NCBI RefSeq assembly: GCF_040939455.1
Contig: NC_134122.1
Coordinates: 32,220,001 to 32,284,000, forward strand
Length of the DNA: 64,000 nt
Source: Microcebus murinus
Taxonomy: Eukaryota > Chordata > Mammalia > Primates > Cheirogaleidae
Direction of reading: 5' to 3'
Positions 52,929 through 63,590 of this stretch are shown here, piece after piece. Each line of letters begins with the position of its first letter. The first letter of the stretch is position 1. Below the pieces are notes generated by a model. The model did no database searches and had not been told where the DNA came from. It saw only the letters and a list, made by a program, of their open reading frames with translations. Position numbers and translations under genes: made by a program.

Positions 52929-53235
52929 GAGGGACATCTGAAAAGATATAAAAAATCTTCACACGGTCAGTCTTCCTGGTGTGGAGTTGAGGAGATGAGT
53001 GTGGGTTGGATGTGAAGGCTAGCACTATTGGGAGTGAAGGAAGAAGAGGAGCAGGGTGTCCAGGCCCAAGCAAGTAACCACACAAGAAGCTTGAGATATT
53101 ATGACTGTCTTTGAACATTGGGAAGGAAATTGGGATTTGGGATGTCCCAAGGGCCAGGTCAAAGCTTCCAAGAGGGATCAAAGGAGTCTTTTGTATGCCC
53201 CACCCTCACACCTGTGCCTACTGTCGTCATTAGTT
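52929..53235. other. Unique sequence, no gene recognised
   Basis: No repeat or gene is recognised in this short gap. Confidence 0.5.
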
Positions 53236-53239
53236 GTAG

Positions 53240-54005
53240 TTGGTTGAATGGATCTTCCCAGCCAGAAATCTGGGATGGTCCTTAACTGATTTCTGCCCCA
53301 CCCCACTGATCTCCAACTAGGTCTTGTAAATGTTCCTAGGAAATGTCTTCTCCATCCCTGCTGCTCAATTTCAGGAAACCCTCACCTCCTGACGAGGGCT
53401 ATTGAAAAGATTCCTAGTTTGCTCTCTTTCAATCTGAGCCTATAACTGCAGCCAGACTGTTCTTTCCAGAATGAGAATCTTCCCGTTATGCCCTTGCTTA
53501 AAACCCCTCTGTGGCTGTCCATTGTGTTCAAGATTGAATCCAAACTCTTAACCTGGTTTCCAAAATCCTTCTCAATCTAACCCCAGCCTAGTTTCCCAGC
53601 CTGGTGTCTCCATTCTTTGCCTCATGTCCTTTGCTCCCCTTGTCACCTAGGCCTCCTAACTGATCCCTGAAAGTGCCAGGTCCTTTCACCGACACCCACA
53701 CTCCCTCCCCTGCCACCCTGCTCTTCTCTGCCTAGGAAACTCTTTTCTTCTCTCTGGAGTTAGCTGTCAGTCATCCCCTACCAGGCAGAGCACCTCTCGC
53801 CCTTCTCTGCCTTTTCCTAGAACCGTGCCACGATTCCCTTCTCATTCTGCATGTCACCTCACTGGGCAGGGCAAAGATCTCCTGTTAGAGCATGAACTCC
53901 TTGAGGCGGTGGCTGCCTCGTCTTTTTCTCCTGCAGTCTCCGGCATAGCGTCAGGTGCGTGGTGGGCACTTCTAAGGGTTGAACAGATGAATCACGCTAA
54001 GCAGA
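53240..54005 (+). repeat. L2 LINE, long 3' fragment
   Basis: It follows L2 for over 700 bp. Words in order: TTAAAACCCCTCTGTGGCTG (L2: AAAACCCTCCAATGGC), ATCCAAACTCTTAACCTGG, AGTGCCAGGTCC, ACTCCTTGAGGCGGTGG (L2: GCTCCTTGAGGGCAGGG) and the tail GCGTGGTGGGCACTTCTAAGGGTTGAAC. Confidence 0.88.
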
Positions 54006-54164
54006 GCAAGCTTGTGCCTCATCATAAAGAGGAATCTTCTAACCAACACTAGGATTATCTATAATTTCCAGCACCAACTCAGACCAGTTGTTAGTGTCTC
54101 CCCTAAATGCTTTGTTTTGAAGGAGTCTAATGTTGCTTCTTACAAAAGAAAGAAGAGTCAGGAT

Positions 54165-54625
54165 GTTCCAGTTATTTATTGCAGTACAACAAATCACCCC
54201 CAAATTTACAAACCTAAAACAAATGATAGTTATTTATTTTGCTCATGAATTTGAAGCTGCAGCAGGACTTGATGGAAATGGATTGTGTCTGCTTCATGTG
54301 GCATCAGCTGGGCATACCGGCTGGAATATCCACTTCCAAGATGGTGCACTCACTCCCATGGCTGGCAAGCTGGTGCTTGGCTGGCTGTCAGCCGGGAGCT
54401 CTGCTGGCGCTGTTGGCTGGGGCCCTCGTTCCTCTCCACATGGGCATCTCCACAGGGCTTCTGGGGCTTTCTTGCAGGTGGTGGCTGGGTTCCAAGAGTG
54501 TTTCAGGAGGCCTGGGTGGAAGCCACTTCTGTTGTCTTGAACTGATCAAGCAAGTTACTCAGCCCAGATCCAAGGGGAGGGAAATTAGACTCCATCTTTG
54601 AATGGGAGGAGTAGCAAGAAAATTT
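54165..54625 (-). mobile_element. Old MaLR-like LTR or related repeat, antisense
   Basis: CAGTTATTTATTGCAGTACAACAAATCACCCCCAAATTTAC, GCTTCATGTGGCATCAGCTGGG, CTCACTCCCATGGCTGGC, CTCTCCACATGGGCATCTCC and ATCTTTGAATGGGAGGAGTAGC follow a common mammalian repeat that resembles MaLR LTRs at its start. The exact family is uncertain. The plus frames at 54239-54601 are chance. Confidence 0.7.
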
Positions 54626-55015
54626 TCCCTGGGCATAAAAGAGGATGGTATGTCACAAATAATAGCATATTTTCCAATTTTATTTTAGCCAACAGAAATA
54701 ATTCCATAGTGGAATAACATGTTTGCTCTTGGGATTGCAGAAATACAAGAGCACTAGATCCAAATTGCTGGATACAGTAGTTGGAACAAGCTCCCTGGTA
54801 GTCAGCCACCCACCAGGAATGTGTTCAAACATTCGTTCACAACTGCTTTGTAGAGATGTTGTAGAGGGAAATCAAGCTTCCAGTGAGGAGTGGGATTGGA
54901 TTGAGGGAAAAGAAATGTATTTAGTTATATTTGTTAGTTTGCTGTGATTAGCTATTGCCACACCATCAGCCTGGCATTTCCAGCTACAATCATCAGGCTC
55001 TGGGATTGAGCAGAG
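54626..55015. other. Unique sequence, no gene recognised
   Basis: AT-rich unique DNA. No gene is seen. Confidence 0.5.
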
Positions 55016-55017
55016 GC

Positions 55018-55021
55018 TAGA

Positions 55022-55053
<32 letters not shown>

Positions 55054-55255
55054 TTGGTGATGATGGTGATGGTGATGGTAATGATGATGAGAGTGATGGT
55101 GATGATGGTAATGATGATGATAGTTATGATGATGATGAAGGTTAAGGTGATGGTGATGATGGTGATGGTGATAATGATGATGATGTGAGGATGAGAGTGA
55201 TGATGATGATGGTGATGGTGATTGTAGTGGTGATGATGATGATAATGAAGGTGGT
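55018..55255 (+). repeat. (GAT)n-type imperfect trinucleotide array
   Basis: About 240 bp of GAT/GGT/GAA triplets with interruptions. The purest run is (GAT)8 near its start, at about 55018-55040. It ends next to a MIR. Confidence 0.97.
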
Positions 55256-55256
55256 A

Positions 55257-55450
55257 ATAGGTACCCTATGTATGGTGTGCACTGTTTGTAGGCACTGTTC
55301 TATGTACTCTCTCTCTATTAACTCTTTTAATCCTTCAAATGGCCCTATAAATTAGGGATTACTACTATGCCCATTTTACAGCTTAAGAAACTGAAGTAGA
55401 GAGAGGTTCCATAACTGACCCAAAGTTGCTCAGCCAGTAGATGATGGAGC
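55257..55450 (-). repeat. MIR SINE, near full length
   Basis: Antisense MIR: TGTAGGCACTGTTCTATGTACTC, TTAACTCTTTTAATCCTTCAAATGGCCC, GCCCATTTTACAGCTTAAGAAACTGAAGTAGAGAGAGGTTCC and AGCCAGTAGATGATGGAGCTGG. Confidence 0.92.
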
Positions 55451-55844
55451 TGGCTGGCCATCTGGTAGGTGTGCTGGGAAGACTTCCTGCCCAGTGTAGA
55501 AAGCTGGCCCCATGGTCCCTGGTTTTCATTCATGATCCTGCTTCTCTCTCCTTCTGTGAAGGCCCCCGCCCAGCATGTATCTGGCTTTCTCAATGCCGAA
55601 GCGCTAGGGACTGGCTTGGCGTGGTGAGTTTTGCAGATATCCCTGTGGAACTTTCCATTAAGACAGCTGGTTCCACTTGTATGAGCCCAGCCTTCACCCT
55701 AAGCATCGAATGGTTAACTGCACAAAGATCAAGGAATTTGGCACTTGGGAGGGAGTGTTTGCATTAAGAAGGACAATTTGCATTAAGATCTTGCCCCATG
55801 TATCAACCTGAAATCCCCAAACCCCAATGTCAACTTAAAACAAC
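55451..55844. other. Unique sequence, no gene recognised
   Basis: No named repeat and no exon-like structure. The imperfect pair AATTTGGCACTT/AATTTGCATTAAGA near 55736-55785 is the only local repetition. Confidence 0.5.
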
Positions 55845-56300
55845 ATATTTAAAAAAATACGTTTAAAACCAACTTTATTGAGGTTTCATTTGCACACAGT
55901 AACATGTACCCACTTCAAGCATCCACTTAGATGAGTTTTAGCAAATGTATGAAAGTGTGTAAACACGACCACAATCAAGATTTAGAACATTTCCATCACC
56001 CCCTAAATTTCCTGTGCTCCATCCCAGGCCTCAGGCATCAGCTGTTCTGGTTTCTTTTCACTTGTTCTAGAATCTCATGTAGATGAATCACTGCACGTGC
56101 AGTCCTCTGTGCCTGGTCACGCTGGTGCATCACAGTGACTCGAGACTCGTGCATGGTGAGGAGTGGAGTGTTCTAGAGTTCATTCCTTTGTTATTGCTGA
56201 GAAATGTTCCAGTGTGTGACGCTCTTGGCGTGTGCTCACTCACCTGCTGGTGGGCATTTGGGTTGGAAACAGTAGATTTTGAAGACACACACAAGAGGCA
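55845..56300 (-). mobile_element. L1M LINE fragment, antisense
   Basis: CAACTTTATTGAGGTTTCATTTGC, ACGACCACAATCAAGATTTAGAACATTTCCATCACC, TTCTAGAATCTCATGTAGATGAATC, TTCATTCCTTTGTTATTGCTGAG and GGTGGGCATTTGGGTTGG follow the antisense old L1M order. Confidence 0.88.
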
Positions 56301-56575
56301 GTTCTAGGTTCAGGGGATGGAGATTACAGAAAATGACCTTTCTGGGAGTCTGTTCTTAAACTGGGTGGGCTGCCTTGGGAGGCAGTGAGCACCCCAGCCC
56401 CAAAGGTGGAAAATGACTAGAGGAATATTATAAGAAAATTTCAACATCTGATAAGGAGTTGACTATTTAAAATCCTTCCCGGGCAGGTGGCAGGTGCGAT
56501 CGTGGCTGAGCTGCGTACCAGTTTTGGGGTGTAACTCTGAACCTTCTGGCATTCATTTTCCACACCATTAGCAAC
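56301..56575. other. Unique sequence, no gene recognised
   Basis: Short unique gap without recognised features. Confidence 0.5.
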
Positions 56576-56579
56576 CTTG

Positions 56580-56990
56580 CTCTACCTGGAGCATGATCTT
56601 AAAGCAACTGAAACCTCCCATGAGCATCCCAGAGCTCCCTGGGCATGGCCAGGTCCTCTAATCATCTCGCCCTTGTCACATGCAGCCTCCTTGCCCAACA
56701 GGGAGTTCTCATGTCTTCCTCCACAAGGCCTCCTGCTCTTTCAAGCCAAGTTCAAAGACATCCTCCCCTGCCGATGCTTCTTTCATTACCCCAGCCAGAG
56801 CAAGGCCTCCACTGTGTGCTTCCCACATTCGGCCCACGTCTGTGCGTGAACCCCTGCGACATGTATCCATCCTTTGGTTTCCAGTTTTCTCTCACAAAAC
56901 CATAGACAGTGGCTATCTCTCATTCAGCCCCAGATCCTGACTTCCTGGCACTTTGTGGGGACTGCCTCGAAGTTTTTAAATGAATGACCC
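56580..56990 (+). repeat. Probable L2 LINE 3' fragment
   Basis: CCTCCTGCTCTTTCAAGCCAAGTTCAAAGACATCCTCCCC resembles the L2 phrase CTTCAAATGCCACCTCCTCC. It is followed by CTTCTTTCATTACCCCAGCC and a degraded GCACTTTGTGGGG tail. Confidence 0.5.
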
Positions 56991-57149
56991 TACCAGACCG
57001 CAACAGGGTTAGGGTTTTACTGCTGTCACGTAGCTGCTGCTTGAGACTATCTGTCTCTCTTTAGAGAATGTAACTTTTTAAAAATCTCTATTTGATATGC
57101 CTTCCTTAAGCAATAATGTGCTGCCACTTACATCTAGAACTCTTTGATT

Positions 57150-57318
57150 CTCAAACTTAAGCAGTCATCAGCATTCCCTGCGGGGCTTGTTAAGACGCAG
57201 ACTTCAGCGAGCCTGAGTCCGTGAGTGTGGGACGAGGTTCGAGAACGTTCACTCCCCACAAGTTCCCAGGGGACACTGCGGAGGCTGGCTGGGGCCCACG
57301 TGGAGAACCGCTGTTGGA
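57150..57318 (+). mobile_element. MER5A/B-type hAT-Charlie element
   Basis: TCTCAAACTTAAGCAGTCATCAGC, GGGGCTTGTTAAGACGCAGAC, AAGTTCCCAGGGGACACTGCGGAGGC and the end GGAGAACCGCTGTTGG match MER5 from arm to arm. Confidence 0.88.
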
Positions 57319-57399
57319 GACTTCATGTACCAGGATGCCACACTCAGGCTGCCTCTGAGAGCTCCCATTGTTTCTTTTGTTTTCAGAATCCGCAGAACA

Positions 57400-57830
57400 T
57401 GTGTGCTCTATTTCAGTCCGCCAATGTATGGTTCAAATTCTGTTTTTTAGTAATAAGTCTTGGAAACAGAAATGTATCTTGTTGTGAAAATGCTACCCCC
57501 CATTCAACAAAGGCCTAACGCCACAGCACTGGAATTGCACTCTGAGCTCTTCATTTGCTCGGAACAGCAGTAAGTGATTTGATGTACTAGCGGAAGCCCA
57601 TGGAGGGGGCAGAGGCTCTGACAGTCGGAAATCCAGTGAGCATGCGCACAGTGGGCTTCCCAGTGAGCTCGGAGTAAGTGGAGGAATGTCTTTTGGGGAA
57701 TGTACTTTATCTAGAATGTAGACGGTATAATGAAACGTGAATGAATATAAACCTTGCTGTTAAAAAATTCCTTTTCATGAACTGCGACATAGATAAATTG
57801 TAGATTTAAATGAGGGGGACCTCAGACTCC
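57400..57830. promoter_or_regulatory. Candidate conserved non-coding element
   Basis: Repeat-free AT-rich sequence with CATTCAACAAAGGCC (SOX/TCF-type AACAAAG), TAGACGGTATAATGAAACGTG and GATAAATTGTAGATTTAAATG. A GC-richer segment (57590-57690) interrupts it. Conservation is untested. Confidence 0.33.
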
Positions 57831-59515
57831 AGGCAGCTGGGGAGGGAAGAAGATGGAAAGAAGGAAATGAGTTTTGAATATCCTTGACTAGTGGCCTTTC
57901 TCTACGGTGGGTGCCGATAGCTTTTCTTCTGGAATACGCTGCTGCTCCCCCAGGCGAAGATGGTGAAGAATGGAGGGAGGAGGAGATACAGACAGATGAA
58001 TTTGCTTAAAAGGGGTGGGAAGTGCATGCAGCGATTAGACAATCTCAATTATGGGATCCCTTCAGCCACTCAGCACTGAATCAAAATTCCCTAACCTGGG
58101 GAAACTCAGGCCCCTTCCAAACCTGTTTCCCAGTGTTTCAGGCCACTGTCTTTCTCAGTCTTAACCTCATAGGTCGATACGCCAAAACATTACAGATACA
58201 TTTCATTAAAGAGGAGGCTGGCCAGTCCCCCCAGCAGCAGCAGATAATGTGCACTTGCTCTTCAGGTCCTCAAACAGTTGGGACCAGTGTCCCTACCTGA
58301 ATGGTACTCCCTGGAGATGTGTAACACAGACATACTGATGATCTTGGAGTCAGTCAAGAGACTAGGGAGCCGACATAATGGTCTTTGTTTCCTACTCTTG
58401 TTTTTGGTCAAAACTCATTTGCTGGAAAGAATCAGAAGCCCATTGTGCTAGCTCATGGAAAAGGATTACCCATGCGGATACAATAGGCAATGTCGTAGAC
58501 ATCTGGTTACAGAAGTGAAATATAGTTAGGGAAAGAACTGCCATGTTCAGGTCCACAAGCTGTGCACTGCACAATCCCAAAGGCACCGTTTTCATGGCCT
58601 ATGATGTGCATGGTGACCTCTGGGGTTACACAATGTGATGGCATTGAATATAGAGATCTGAAGAGCCAGGGACTGAGGTCCTGTTCTCCATCTATCATAT
58701 TTAGAGTGATCACTCTTATTTCTGCTCATTTTTGTATGTTTGCCCCATTCCTCTTTCTTAGCCATCTTCTTTTGTGCATTCCTCCTGTGTGTGGCCCACA
58801 TGGCTGCCCTTCACATTCACTCTCTACTTTGTGACTTTGCCATCCCAGTACCTGCTATTGACCGTCAAATGTCTCCATCTCTTATTTCAAATTCTTGGGA
58901 GGGAGAATTTGATTGGCACTTGACTTTGCCTGATTTGCAGAGCTTGTGCCAGATATCCACTGCACTTCTGGTTCACTTGGCTGTGCCCAGTGGAGAGTAG
59001 ATGGGATGGAGGTGGGGAGACCTTAGGCCTCTGGGAATAACACCTGTTTAGGGTGTTGGGGGCTCTGGGTGAAGCAAGATCCCCTGAGAAGGAGGCAGGG
59101 GTGGGCAGGCTCTCCAACGTGTGTGTAATACAAGCTCCATTCAATGTGCTCCTCAAACCAACTCTGCTTTGCATTTGGGTCCTGGGTGGCTGGGGCTGAA
59201 CAGAACTAATTCTCTCCTGGGGGACCGCGGGGTGATCCTGAAGCTGCTCCTGGTCTTGCCTTCCTGGCCTTGTCTCCTGCCGTGTCTCTGAACTTGCTGA
59301 CATCGGACACACCTTCTCCCCACCAGAGCTTCAGCTCCTGGCAGGCTCTGCACGGTGGCCTGTTGTCTCAGCTCTTCCTGCTTCCTGTCTGGAAGCTCTA
59401 GGCACCGTATGCCTCAGGCCGGTGTTTGTGGGGTGCCTAGATGGAACAAGACGCTCCAACCAAGTGGTTATGCAAGAGTTAAATTGGCATCTGCTGCGGA
59501 GTTTAACACGTCAGT
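57831..59515. other. Unique sequence, no gene recognised
   Basis: No named repeat. Minus frames at 58392-58595 and 58507-58713 overlap and show no known domain, although this part (58290-58720) has a coding-like texture and may be a decayed retroelement. The 141-codon minus frame at 58887-59312 also lacks a domain. Confidence 0.4.
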
Positions 59516-59519
59516 GTAG

Positions 59520-60960
59520 GACTTTTTATCTTCCTCCCAAACCTGCTCCTCTGCAGCTGCTCTCATTCACTTAATGGCAACTCAGGACTTGCAGCTGCTC
59601 AGTCTAAAAACCCCGGAGTCCTCCTCCTTTCTCTGTGCTTGCACACCACAGCTGACCTCTCAGTGACAGCAATACTCGGCTGCACCCTCCCGGCACCTAG
59701 CAGTCCTGCCTCATCCACCAGGGATACGTTCCAAGCCCCCCAGTGGATGCCCGAAACCTTGGATAGTAACAAACCCTATATATGCACTATGCTTTTCCCT
59801 ATGACAAAGTCTAATTTATAAATTAGGCACAGTAAGAGATCAACAACAATGGCTAATGACAAAATAGAACAATTATAACAATATACTGTCATACAAGTTA
59901 TGTGAGAGTGGGTTCTCTCAAAATATCTTACTGTCCTGTGCTCACCCTTCTTCTTGAGATAAATCGAGAAGATGAAACGCCCACGTGATGAGATGAAGCG
60001 AGGTGAATGACGCAGGCATCCTGACGTAGTGTTAGGCCGACGTTGACCTTGAATACAAGCACTGCGATATCATGACAGTCGGTTTTGATAACTGAAACTT
60101 CAGCCACTAAGTGACTAGTGGGAGGGTGGTGTAGACAGCATGGATATGTTGAATAAAGGGATAATTCACATCCCAGGTGGGACAGAGCATGAGATTTTAT
60201 CATGCTGCTCAGAATGGTGTGCAATTTAATACTTATGAAATGTTTTTTTATTTCCATTTGATATTTTCAGACATCGGTTGGCTTCAGATAACTAAACCAC
60301 AGAAAGCAAAACCGTGGATAATGGGGGACTACTGTCTCCCGAATCCAGTCGCTTCTCACCACACACACTGCTACCACCCTGGTCCAAGCCACGCCCTCTT
60401 TTGCCTGGGCTGTTGCGGTAGCCTTCTAACCTTGCTGCTGTTTCTATGACCGTGCCCTTCCTTTTGCCCTTAACATGCAGCACACGTGCGCAGAGGTTAA
60501 CATGTGGGCCAGACCCTGTCCTCACAACCCTGCAAGAGTCCCCTTTCATCAGAGTCCACGCAATGGCCTTCAAGTTCCTGCAGAATTTGGACACAAGATC
60601 TCTCTGCAGTTTCCTTGTCCACTCTTCTCACCCACTCTCTCCTGGCCATGGTGGCTCCCCAGTGGCCCCCCAAAACAGCAGGCAGACTCCCCTCCCAGCC
60701 TGTCCCTCTGCCTGGAATTCTCTCCCTCCCAAAGCTAATGGTTTACTGACTCAACATCTCCAGGCCTTCCCTCTCCTGTCACCTTCTGTGGCTGTGCTCG
60801 CTTTCCTTAGTACCTTCTAACACCCTGTGCCGTTTACTTGCTATTTTATTCAGTCTCTGTCTCCTCCTACCAGAAAGCAAGCTCCAGGTAGCAGCATTTT
60901 TGTGTATTTGGTGTTCTTAGCACCAAGAGTACTGCCTGGCACTAAACACTATGTGTTGCA
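59520..60960 (+). repeat. L2 LINE split by a Tigger transposon
   Basis: The first part (59520-59697) has L2 words AACTCAGGACTTGCAGCTGC and AAAAACCCCGGAGTCCTCC. The second (60335-60960) continues with CCAGTCGCTTCTCACCACACACACTGCTACCACCCTGG, GGGCTGTTGCGGTAGCC, ACGCAATGGCCTTCAAG, CTGGAATTCTCTCCCTCCC and the 3' tail GTACTGCCTGGCACTAAACAC. The order is that of one L2 once the transposon at 59700-60334 is removed. Confidence 0.88.
59700..60334. mobile_element. Tigger-type (TcMar) DNA transposon, non-autonomous
   Basis: The left end GCAGTCCTGCCTCATCC mirrors the right end GGATAATGGGGGACTACTG. Inner words GGGATACGTTCCAAGCCCCC, TGGATGCCCGAAACC, TTTATAAATTAGGCACAGTAAGAG, ACGCAGGCATCCTGACGTAG and ATAACTAAACCACAGAAAGC match Tigger1/2-type derivatives. 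TA precedes the left end at 59698-59699. No transposase remains. Confidence 0.93.
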
Positions 60961-60964
60961 GGAG

Positions 60965-61379
60965 CGAATCTAGAAAATCTAGAAACACGAATAAGTGCAT
61001 CTGGAAACATATAACTCTCCTAACACAATAATGAAATTGACTTATGGAGAAAACATCAGACACAAACATATATTACACATACATGTCAACATCTGTTGTT
61101 TTCTTAATTCTTTAAAAAATTTTTTTTCTCTTGGGCAGAAAGCTTGAATGCAGACTGAGTTCCAATCCTGGTAGTGGCCACACTCCTTGTTCCTCCAAGC
61201 ATGGCTCCCCTGCCAGGGAACCCCACTGGGGAGAGAGGGTCCTTGCCCCTGCTCTGTCACAGGGCAGGGGAAACCCTTGCTGACCGAGAGGGGACACAGA
61301 GTTTCGCTCCAGGCTGGAGCTGAAAGAAGGAGCTTTTCCCTTCGAAGACCCAGGCTCCCTGGTGGCTTGACCTCCCTGC
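60965..61379. other. Unique sequence, no gene recognised
   Basis: AT-rich at first, GC-rich after 61180. The large frames on both strands (61042-61674 minus, 61187-61936 plus) begin here and have no domain. Confidence 0.5.
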
Positions 61380-61640
61380 CCAGAAGACCGGCGTGGGACG
61401 CAGGTCCAAGCTGCAGCTGGCAGGCAGAGCCGCATGCCCCGGGAGACATGCAAAGCCGCCCCCAGTCCAGAGGGAAGTTTGCAGCGCTGGAGTGCCCGAG
61501 TGTCGCCGGCAGATGGCACTGTGGTCGTTTCCAAGAGGGAGCTGGGGCTCTGGAAACGCGACTCCAAATGGCAGGAACAGCTGCGCCGCGAACCCTGCGG
61601 GGAGCGTCAGGAAACGTTAACCCCCGGTGGGGTGGGGAGG
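61380..61640. promoter_or_regulatory. CpG-enriched block with a CTCF-like site
   Basis: About 20 CpGs occur in 260 bp, far above the surrounding density (GACCGGCGTGGGACGC, AGTGTCGCCGGC, GGAAACGCGACTCC, GCGCCGCGAACCCTGCGGGG). It is short for a classical CpG island. A near-consensus CTCF word lies at its centre. Confidence 0.4.
61506..61520 (+). promoter_or_regulatory. CTCF-like motif, strong
   Basis: CCGGCAGATGGCACT matches 14 of 15 positions of the CTCF core CCASYAGRKGGCRSY; only the third base differs. It is in unique, CpG-enriched DNA, so it was not carried in by a transposon that I can see. Confidence 0.5.
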
Positions 61641-63429
61641 CCGGGCCTGGGGGAAGGGCAGGGACAGGGGACACAGCAAGGAACGAGGGCAGGGCACTGG
61701 AGGGCCCCCAACGGCCGGGCCGGCGTCCTTCTCTGGCGGGGTGGAGAGCTTTGCTGGCCTGGGCTTTCCAGAGTCAGATGCACCTGGGAGAGATGGCAGG
61801 GGGGGCGGGAGCGGGGCGAGAGTGCGATTTGCCGCGTTCTCCGTCTACACCCACTTGGGGTGGTTATTTCAAACGTGTGCTTCATCCGCCCTTGAGAGCC
61901 AAGACCCAGTCTTGCTCATCTTTCAGTTTGCCATAGCGCCTGGCGTGCGCGGAGCCCTGCAGAGCAGTCCTTGGGTGAACACGTGAGTGATTGAGGGGGG
62001 GAATGCAGCTTGGATTTGGGATGGGGAAGAGATTTGTTTTTCAAGAAAAAAAAAAAGAAAAAGAAAAACAAACACAAAAACTAAATTCAAGTGTCTTCCT
62101 ACATTTCTCTCCAGATTACAGCTGCCCTGACGGGTATCACCAAACTATCAGCCCTCGACTGTTTGCAAAGGGCTGTCCCCCAGGTGTCCCTGTCTGTCCG
62201 TCTGTCCATCCCTTCTCTCCTAATTTCCTCACATCCTTAATTCTCTCTCCCCTGTAGCAACTCTTCTCTGTCACATTCGTTCTTGAATTAGGAGGTGATA
62301 TCCCAACTAGATGGGGGCATTTGAGGGCATCACTTTGTGTCACCCGAGCGATGCCACAGCCATCATGGTCCCTAACCCTCCCCTGGGCTCTCTCGGGAAG
62401 ATATGATTGGGGCAGATTGTGTTCAAATGGCCACACTGACACATGCCCCCTCCCACGCCCGTCTCAGTGTGACGTTGACAGTCCTCCACTGCGAGGTCGG
62501 GTCTAGGTTCCCTCCCCTCGAAGCTGGGTGGACCCTTTAATGGCAGAGTCACTAGAATATTGCCAAAGGGAGGCAGTGTGACTTCGAGGCTGGGTCGTCC
62601 AATGCAGTAAAGCTGCTTCTCTCTCTATGTTTTTTTCTCTCTCTCTCCTTCTCTCTCTCTGGGCACGTGTTTCAGTAACCCCGAGAAGCCCGGGTGCAGA
62701 AGAGGACACAAGGAGAGACCACACAGGGACAAGAGAGATCTGCTGGAGGAGCCCCAGCTGTTCAGCCCCAGCTGTTTGGTCTTCCAGCTGGGGCCTTAGA
62801 AATTACAGGACAGACATAAGTCATCCCCCGTGCTCTGTCTTAATTCTTAACCCACAGCATCTGTGAGCGTAACAGATGGGTGTCGAATGCTGCTAAGTTT
62901 TGGGGTGATTCATGACACAGCACAGTAGCTGCGACACTGTATCATCCCCTGGCTGCTGTAGGTGAGAAGACCGAGGGCTTATGAGCAGTTGAGCTGGCCC
63001 CGGGACCCCCCTCTTGCAGCCCAGCCGTCCTCCAGAGCCCCAGGCCTCTCCCGATGCTGGCTTTAACTGACAGGCTGGGGCTGAAGACAAGACAACGGTG
63101 GATCCCATTCGAGGTCACTCGAGGTGGGGGACATCTTTGGTTCCGTTTATCCATCAGCGAGACAGGAATGCAGGGTTTGGGGGCTATCTGGGCTTTAGTG
63201 GACGAGAGCGGCACTTGGACTTCGGGGTTTCTGGTCCAGGGCAACTTCCAATTACTGTTCTGAGACTAGTGACCTCATGAGCCTCGGCCAGTGCTGGGAC
63301 CCCGAAAGCTGCCCGCCCAGTCCTGCAAACCTGCCAGGGGCCAGCTCACAAGGCGTCCTGGTCTCATCACAGCTATAACGCAGGAGTTAATGGATCCAAG
63401 GGGCATATCGGAGAGTGTAGCCAAGAGGT
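61641..63429. other. Unique sequence, no gene recognised
   Basis: It contains a G-rich part (61620-61680), an A-rich tract at 62044-62085 and a TC-rich tract at 62614-62662. The 249-codon frame at 61187-61936 overlaps two other frames in the same GC-rich block and shows no domain. Confidence 0.5.
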
Positions 63430-63590
63430 CACAGGAGCAGGGAAAACTGAACAAACCACAGTATCGGTTCTATTTTATTAGTCGCCTTGTAAAAAACATC
63501 ATTGCTATCCATTCATTTTGGCCATTAAACCTCTTCCAACAGCCTCCCTGAGACCAACTAATCACCTTGTGGTGTGGCAATCCTGACTTG
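63430..63590. promoter_or_regulatory. Candidate conserved non-coding element
   Basis: Repeat-free block with RUNX-type AACCACA at 63454-63460 and TGTGGT at 63569-63574, plus GGTTCTATTTTATTAGTCGCC and TTCATTTTGGCCATTAAACC. Conservation is untested. Confidence 0.33.

Noticed and set aside
61187..61936. 249-codon open frame, the longest in the window
   Set aside because: It lies in GC-rich DNA where stops are rare. Several other frames on both strands are open over the same bases, and no domain is visible.
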